64,000 nucleotides of DNA from Ralstonia insidiosa (GTDB taxonomy: Bacteria > Pseudomonadota > Gammaproteobacteria > Burkholderiales > Burkholderiaceae), in contig NZ_VZPV01000001.1 in NCBI RefSeq assembly GCF_008801405.1, forward strand, positions 2,542,001 to 2,606,000, in the 5' to 3' direction. This document shows positions 60,316 to 64,000 of the stretch, piece after piece (positions within the stretch are counted from its first letter, which is position 1; the number at the start of each line of letters is the position of its first letter). The position numbers were made by a program, and so were the translations under genes. A model generated the notes under the pieces. The model made no database searches and had not been told where the DNA came from. It saw only the letters and a program-made list of their open reading frames with translations.

Positions 60316-62523
60316 TCAGTGTGCGTGCGGCTGGATCGAACCCGGGACGACCTGCGCGGCAAAGTCCCGCACCAGCGCTTGCACGAACGGGTTGGCAGCG
60401 ATGGCGTCTTCAGCGTCGCGCTGGCGTTGGGCGCGCAGCTCAGCATCGGCAGCAGCGGCTGTCGCTCGAGCAGCACCGATGTCACACGCCACGCGTATCG
60501 GCGTGCCGAAGTGCTCCGTCAGTGCGGCTTCCAGCCGCTCCACGACACCAGCTTCGGTCAACGCCGGCAGCGGCACGCGCAAACGCACGGTGACGCCCTC
60601 CACTGCCACCAGTTCACTCTGGTGCGCAAGCTGCTGAGCCAGACCACGCATTGGCAGGCCAGCCGCAAGCTTGGGCCAGTCACCATCAAACGTGGTGAGG
60701 CTACTTGCACTCAGGTCGGGGGGCGTGGCGGCCGCCACGGGCTCCAGCGCAACGGGCTTGGCTTGCACCGGTACTGGTGCGGCAGTGGGTGATTCGACCG
60801 GCGCAGAACGAGCCACTGGTGTGGAAGCATCAGGACGCGCGCTCGAGGCCGAATCCCAGCCCGCGAACGCGGCATCAATCTCTTCCAGCGACGGCGAGGC
60901 AAACTCGCCGGGCATTTCATCCCATGGCGGTGGGCCATCATCAGATGATGAGGCCGATGCAGCTGGCGGCTCTCGGCGCGGCGGTGGCGACGCAGGGGCA
61001 GCCACCGGATTCGGGCGCGGCCCCGCAGCAGCAACAGGGCGTACGACTGGCGCAGGAGCGGCCACTGGCGTCGCAGCCGGTGCCGAGACGCCGCCGCGAC
61101 CGCGGCTCGATGCCTGACGGGCGGCAGCCAGTGCCTCCATGGCCGGCGAACGGCGCGCTGGTGCACTGGTGGGCGCCGCAGCCGGCGTTTCAACCGCTGG
61201 CGCCACTGCTGCAGGCGCAGGCGGGGACACTTGATACGTTGCGCGCGGCGCCTCAACCACCGGCTCCGGACGCGCCGCAGGCGTCGCCTGCGCAACCGGC
61301 GCTACTGCCGGCGCACTCGCCGCCATGGTCGGACGCGGGGATGCACCCGGCACACTCGCCGCCGGCGATGACACTACCCGCTTGCCGCCGCCACCCGAGG
61401 GCGGCGTCGCGTCCCCACCCGACTGCCCAGGCTGGAACGCCAGCATGCGCAGCAGCGTCATCGTGAAGCCGGCGTATTCGTCAGGTGCCAAGGCCAGCTC
61501 ATTGCGACCAAGGTTGGCGAACTGATAGAACAGTTGCACCGACTGCGCGTCGAAGCGCTCGGCCAGTCGGCGCACATCATCAGCTTCGGGCCAATCGTCC
61601 TGCACGGCACCCGGCACGACCTGCGCCAGCGCAATCTTCTGCAGCAACGACGCCAGATCCTGCAACGCGCCCGAGAAGCTCAGGCTGCGCCCCGCCATCT
61701 CATCAGCAATCTCGACGAGTCCTGCGCCGTTCTCGTCGGCCAGCGCATCGAGCAGGCGCACGAGGTAGCTCTGGTCAATCGCACCGAGCATGCCGCGCAC
61801 GGCAGCTTCGCTCACTTCGCCGGCGCTGTAGGCGATGGCCTGATCCGTGAGCGACAGCGCATCACGCATCGACCCCTGCGCAGCGGCAGCCAGCAGGCGC
61901 AGCGCATTCGCTTCGTGGACGATGTGCTCTTCACCGAGGATGTGCTCCAGGTGCGACACGATGTGCCCCGGCGGCATCTGCTTGAGGTTGAACTGCAGGC
62001 AGCGCGACAGCACTGTCACCGGAATCTTCTGCGGGTCGGTGGTCGCGAGAATGAACTTGACGTGCTCGGGTGGTTCTTCCAGCGTCTTCAGCATCGCGTT
62101 GAAGGCGTGGTTGGTCAGCATGTGCACTTCGTCGATCATGTAGACCTTGAAGCGGCCGACCGTCGGCGCATAGACCGCGCGGTCGAGCAGCTGAGCCATC
62201 TCGTCGACACCGCGATTGGACGCGGCGTCCATCTCGATGTAATCGACAAAACGCCCGGCATCGATCTCCGTACAGGCGCGGCACACGCCGCACGGCTGCG
62301 CGGTGATACCGCCCTGCCCGTCTGCACCGACGCAGTTGAGCGATTTGGCGAGAATGCGCGACAGCGTGGTCTTGCCGACACCACGCGTCCCCGTGAAGAG
62401 GTAGGCATGGTGCAGACGCTGCTGTTCGAGCGCATGCGTGAGCGCGCGCACCACGTGCTCTTGACCGACGAGCGCGGTGAAATCGCGAGGGCGCCACTTG
62501 CGGGCGAGCACTTGATAACTCAT
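60316..62523 (-). CDS. dnaX: DNA polymerase III subunits gamma/tau
   Basis: 735 residues, tau-length. Walker A GTRGVGKTT (45-53), zinc cysteines at about 64, 78, 81 and 84, DEVHMLTNHAFNAMLKTLEEPP, and sensor 1 FILATTDPQKIPVTVLSRC. Domain III follows, then a long Ala/Pro-rich linker (about 370-600) and the C-terminal tau domain that binds the polymerase core. No A-rich slippery heptamer of the E. coli type was seen, so a frameshifted gamma form is not supported. A TACAAT seven bases before the ATG predicts a leaderless mRNA. Confidence 0.96.
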   Translation of the reverse strand: MSYQVLARKWRPRDFTALVGQEHVVRALTHALEQQRLHHAYLFTGTRGVGKTTLSRILAKSLNCVGADGQGGITAQPCGVCRACTEIDAGRFVDYIEMDAASNRGVDEMAQLLDRAVYAPTVGRFKVYMIDEVHMLTNHAFNAMLKTLEEPPEHVKFILATTDPQKIPVTVLSRCLQFNLKQMPPGHIVSHLEHILGEEHIVHEANALRLLAAAAQGSMRDALSLTDQAIAYSAGEVSEAAVRGMLGAIDQSYLVRLLDALADENGAGLVEIADEMAGRSLSFSGALQDLASLLQKIALAQVVPGAVQDDWPEADDVRRLAERFDAQSVQLFYQFANLGRNELALAPDEYAGFTMTLLRMLAFQPGQSGGDATPPSGGGGKRVVSSPAASVPGASPRPTMAASAPAVAPVAQATPAARPEPVVEAPRATYQVSPPAPAAVAPAVETPAAAPTSAPARRSPAMEALAAARQASSRGRGGVSAPAATPVAAPAPVVRPVAAAGPRPNPVAAPASPPPRREPPAASASSSDDGPPPWDEMPGEFASPSLEEIDAAFAGWDSASSARPDASTPVARSAPVESPTAAPVPVQAKPVALEPVAAATPPDLSASSLTTFDGDWPKLAAGLPMRGLAQQLAHQSELVAVEGVTVRLRVPLPALTEAGVVERLEAALTEHFGTPIRVACDIGAARATAAAADAELRAQRQRDAEDAIAANPFVQALVRDFAAQVVPGSIQPHAH

Positions 62524-62530
62524 GCGGCGG

Positions 62531-62536
62531 ATTGTA
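62531..62536 (-). promoter_or_regulatory. -10-like element directly before dnaX
   Basis: Minus-strand TACAAT, then CCGCCGC, then the dnaX ATG (62523). Start of transcription would coincide with the start codon or the base before it. Confidence 0.45.
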
Positions 62537-62635
62537 GCAAAGCGAGGTGGATTTCCGACGGGCTTTCCGAGGGTTTGAACATGGTGCGCGCCGAGTGAAT
62601 TGCAAGGATATTCCGGTGAGGATGCGCGAGTCGGT

Positions 62636-62641
62636 TACAAT
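62636..62641 (+). promoter_or_regulatory. -10 element of the SRP RNA gene
   Basis: TACAAT with seven bases to the expected 5' end of the RNA at 62649. The -35 region is weak. Confidence 0.65.
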
Positions 62642-62648
62642 GCCGGTC

Positions 62649-62746
62649 GGACGGGCCTCCTCGCATGGTGGCGCGGTCAACCTGGTCAGGTCGGGAACGA
62701 AGCAGCCACAGCCGTTTTCCGCCAGTGCCGAGGGTCAGGCTCGTCC
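62649..62746 (+). ncRNA. ffs: 4.5S RNA of the signal recognition particle (small type)
   Basis: About 98 nt. The ends GGACGGGCCT and AGGCTCGTCC pair over 10 bp (one G-U). The centre carries the conserved SRP core GGTCAGGTCGGGAACGAAGCAGCC: GGAA tetraloop and the asymmetric loop that binds Ffh. The tetraloop closing pair is G-C where E. coli has C-G, a compensatory change. It lies between dnaX and the helicase gene on the opposite strand, a common betaproteobacterial position. Confidence 0.95.
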
Positions 62747-62801
62747 CCCTTCTCTTTTCCCTTCTGCATTGCCCCTCCCCCGTTTGTTTGTGTCGCCCGC
62801 G

Positions 62802-64000
62802 TCAGAACAGCGCGCCCTGGCTATCGTCACGTGACGACTGTGCTGGCTTGCGTAGCGATTCCAGCAGCGACTCCAAATCAATCCATTCACCCTGCGCAGT
62901 CGCCACACCTGCTCGCACCGTGCGGCCCAGGTACATCGGTGTGACGGCGGCCACGTAGCCGCGCAACTGGTCTGCATAGGCAGCACGCTCGACCGGCAAG
63001 AGACGCAACTTGTAGTCCACCACCAGGATGTCATCGCCGCGCTCGATCAGGCGATCGATGCGCAGCAATGCGCCGTCGGGGCTGAAGAGCTCGATTTCGT
63101 TGTGGGCCACGTCGAAGTGCGCGGGGTCGAACACGTGCGTCAGGGCTTTGGAAGCTAGCATGCGGTGCACGGCTTCGGCAGCGCGGGCGGCATCGGCTTC
63201 CGTCGCACCGGTTGCGCCGAACCAGCGCGCGACGGTTGCTGCGTCCGGTGTCTGCTCGGGCACGCCGCGGCGCGTCAGACGCTCCAATACGGCGTGCAGC
63301 AATTCGCCTTGCGCGACAGCGCCCTGATCGAATACCGGATCGCCCGCGCCGTCCGCCTGTGCGACAGCGCTACCGACACGCACCGCGACCGTGAGCGGCG
63401 CGCGGAAATCGTGATACGAGACAACCTCGGCTTCAGCAGCAAAGACATCCGTATTGGCAGCAGCCTCAACCACCGGCGCGGGTGAAGCCACACCCGCCGT
63501 TGCCAGCAACGTGTACCAGCTTGCGGTGCCATCTACATCCGGCACGTCACCCTCGTCTGTTGCTTGCGCCGCAGACCCGTCGCGCTTGTTGGCCACGCCA
63601 GAGACGATCAACGCCTGCCGTGCGCGCGTCATTGCCACGTACAGCAGGTTCCAGTTTTCGCGCTGGGCAAGCGACTCTTCCTGCTTGAACAACGGGTCGC
63701 GTGCAAGGCCGCGTTCAGCCGTCTTGCCGAAGGCGGAGAAATGCGTGGGCGCTTCAGCCCCTGGCGGCCAGTCGATCAGGATGCCGGCACTGTCGGCGCG
63801 CGTGTCGCTGTGGTGGGTGTCGAGCAGCACCACGAACGGCGCCTCCAACCCCTTCGATGCGTGCACAGTCAAGATCTGCGCAGCATCCAGTCCTTCGCCT
63901 GCGAGTTCGGCGTCGATGGCGTCTGGCGCTTCAGCGGCATCGCTCTGCATACCTTCGTCGGGGCTTTCATCTTCATCGCCCTGACGGATGGCGCGCAGCT
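62802..64000 (-). CDS. UvrD/RecB-type helicase-nuclease (AddA-like), N-terminal part outside window
   Basis: The frame is open to the right edge, giving 399 C-terminal residues. It holds helicase motif V (QILTVHASKGLEAPFVVLLD) and motif VI (NLLYVAMTRARQALIVSG). A RecB-type PD-(D/E)XK nuclease domain follows: QGELLHAVLERLTRRG, LLRIDRLIERGDDILVVDYKLR with the Asp...Asp-Tyr-Lys core. This is the AddA/RecB-like subunit that processes double-strand breaks. The name addA or recB cannot be settled without the rest; a partner gene should lie to the right. Confidence 0.88.
   Translation of the reverse strand, partial: LRAIRQGDEDESPDEGMQSDAAEAPDAIDAELAGEGLDAAQILTVHASKGLEAPFVVLLDTHHSDTRADSAGILIDWPPGAEAPTHFSAFGKTAERGLARDPLFKQEESLAQRENWNLLYVAMTRARQALIVSGVANKRDGSAAQATDEGDVPDVDGTASWYTLLATAGVASPAPVVEAAANTDVFAAEAEVVSYHDFRAPLTVAVRVGSAVAQADGAGDPVFDQGAVAQGELLHAVLERLTRRGVPEQTPDAATVARWFGATGATEADAARAAEAVHRMLASKALTHVFDPAHFDVAHNEIELFSPDGALLRIDRLIERGDDILVVDYKLRLLPVERAAYADQLRGYVAAVTPMYLGRTVRAGVATAQGEWIDLESLLESLRKPAQSSRDDSQGALF

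Noticed and set aside
60316..62523. Programmed frameshift in dnaX giving a short gamma subunit
   Set aside because: I saw no A-run slippery heptamer with a following hairpin in the gene.

Overview
This 64-kb, GC-rich window looks like chromosomal DNA of a betaproteobacterium of the genus Ralstonia, most likely the R. pickettii/R. insidiosa side. I infer this from the gene orders: ndk-rlmN-pilW-rodZ-ispG-hisS-yfgM-bamB-der-hfq-hflX-hflK-hflC with hisZ-purA behind, surE-pcm-nlpD-rpoS, and dnaX-ybaB-recR beside the SRP RNA gene. The protein families and codon choice fit, but the species is not proven from sequence alone. Most of the window is housekeeping DNA with few accessory parts and no phage, IS transposase or CRISPR array. 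Most genes lie on the minus strand.

Layout. 1-5.6 kb: a cut-off exported polysaccharide deacetylase behind a YVTN beta-propeller gene, then hrpA. 5.7-9.1 kb: argA, yggX and a chemoreceptor with a sigma-28-type promoter. 9.3-17.6 kb: a complete reductive pyrimidine-catabolism operon (amidohydrolase, preT, preA, NCS1 permease, dihydropyrimidinase). A divergent RutR-like repressor and a perfect palindromic operator at the promoter accompany it. 17.7-24.8 kb: rpiA and tal (divergent), a class III-type sirtuin, rlmB, rnr, tRNA-Leu(CAG) and a purine phosphoribosyltransferase. 24.9-41.7 kb: purA, hisZ, a DUF2065 protein and the long hflC-to-ndk block (envelope assembly, isoprenoid synthesis, translation, type IV pilus, Hfq). 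42-50.1 kb: a Bax-inhibitor-1 family membrane protein, rlmD, an endonuclease/phosphatase-fold gene, rpoS-nlpD-pcm-surE and a quinone oxidoreductase. 50.2-58.9 kb is the accessory stretch: a nemRA-like ene-reductase/repressor pair, a nitrate/sulfonate-type ABC importer, a class III CoA-transferase bracketed by two oppositely oriented copies of a palindromic repeat, and a LysR regulator divergent from an OprB-like porin. 58.9-64 kb: recR, a small ABM-domain gene, ybaB, dnaX, the 4.5S SRP RNA gene and the C-terminal part of an AddA/RecB-type helicase-nuclease that runs off the window.

Points worth following. The repeat pair around the CoA-transferase includes one internally deleted copy. The RutR-type regulator is attached to the reductive rather than the Rut pathway. 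Operators can be located in the nemRA-like region. Five genes (hrpA, rlmB, surE, the ABM gene, dnaX) have a -10-like hexamer only 6-8 nt before the ATG, which predicts leaderless mRNAs. I found no convincing wholly new multi-gene system.
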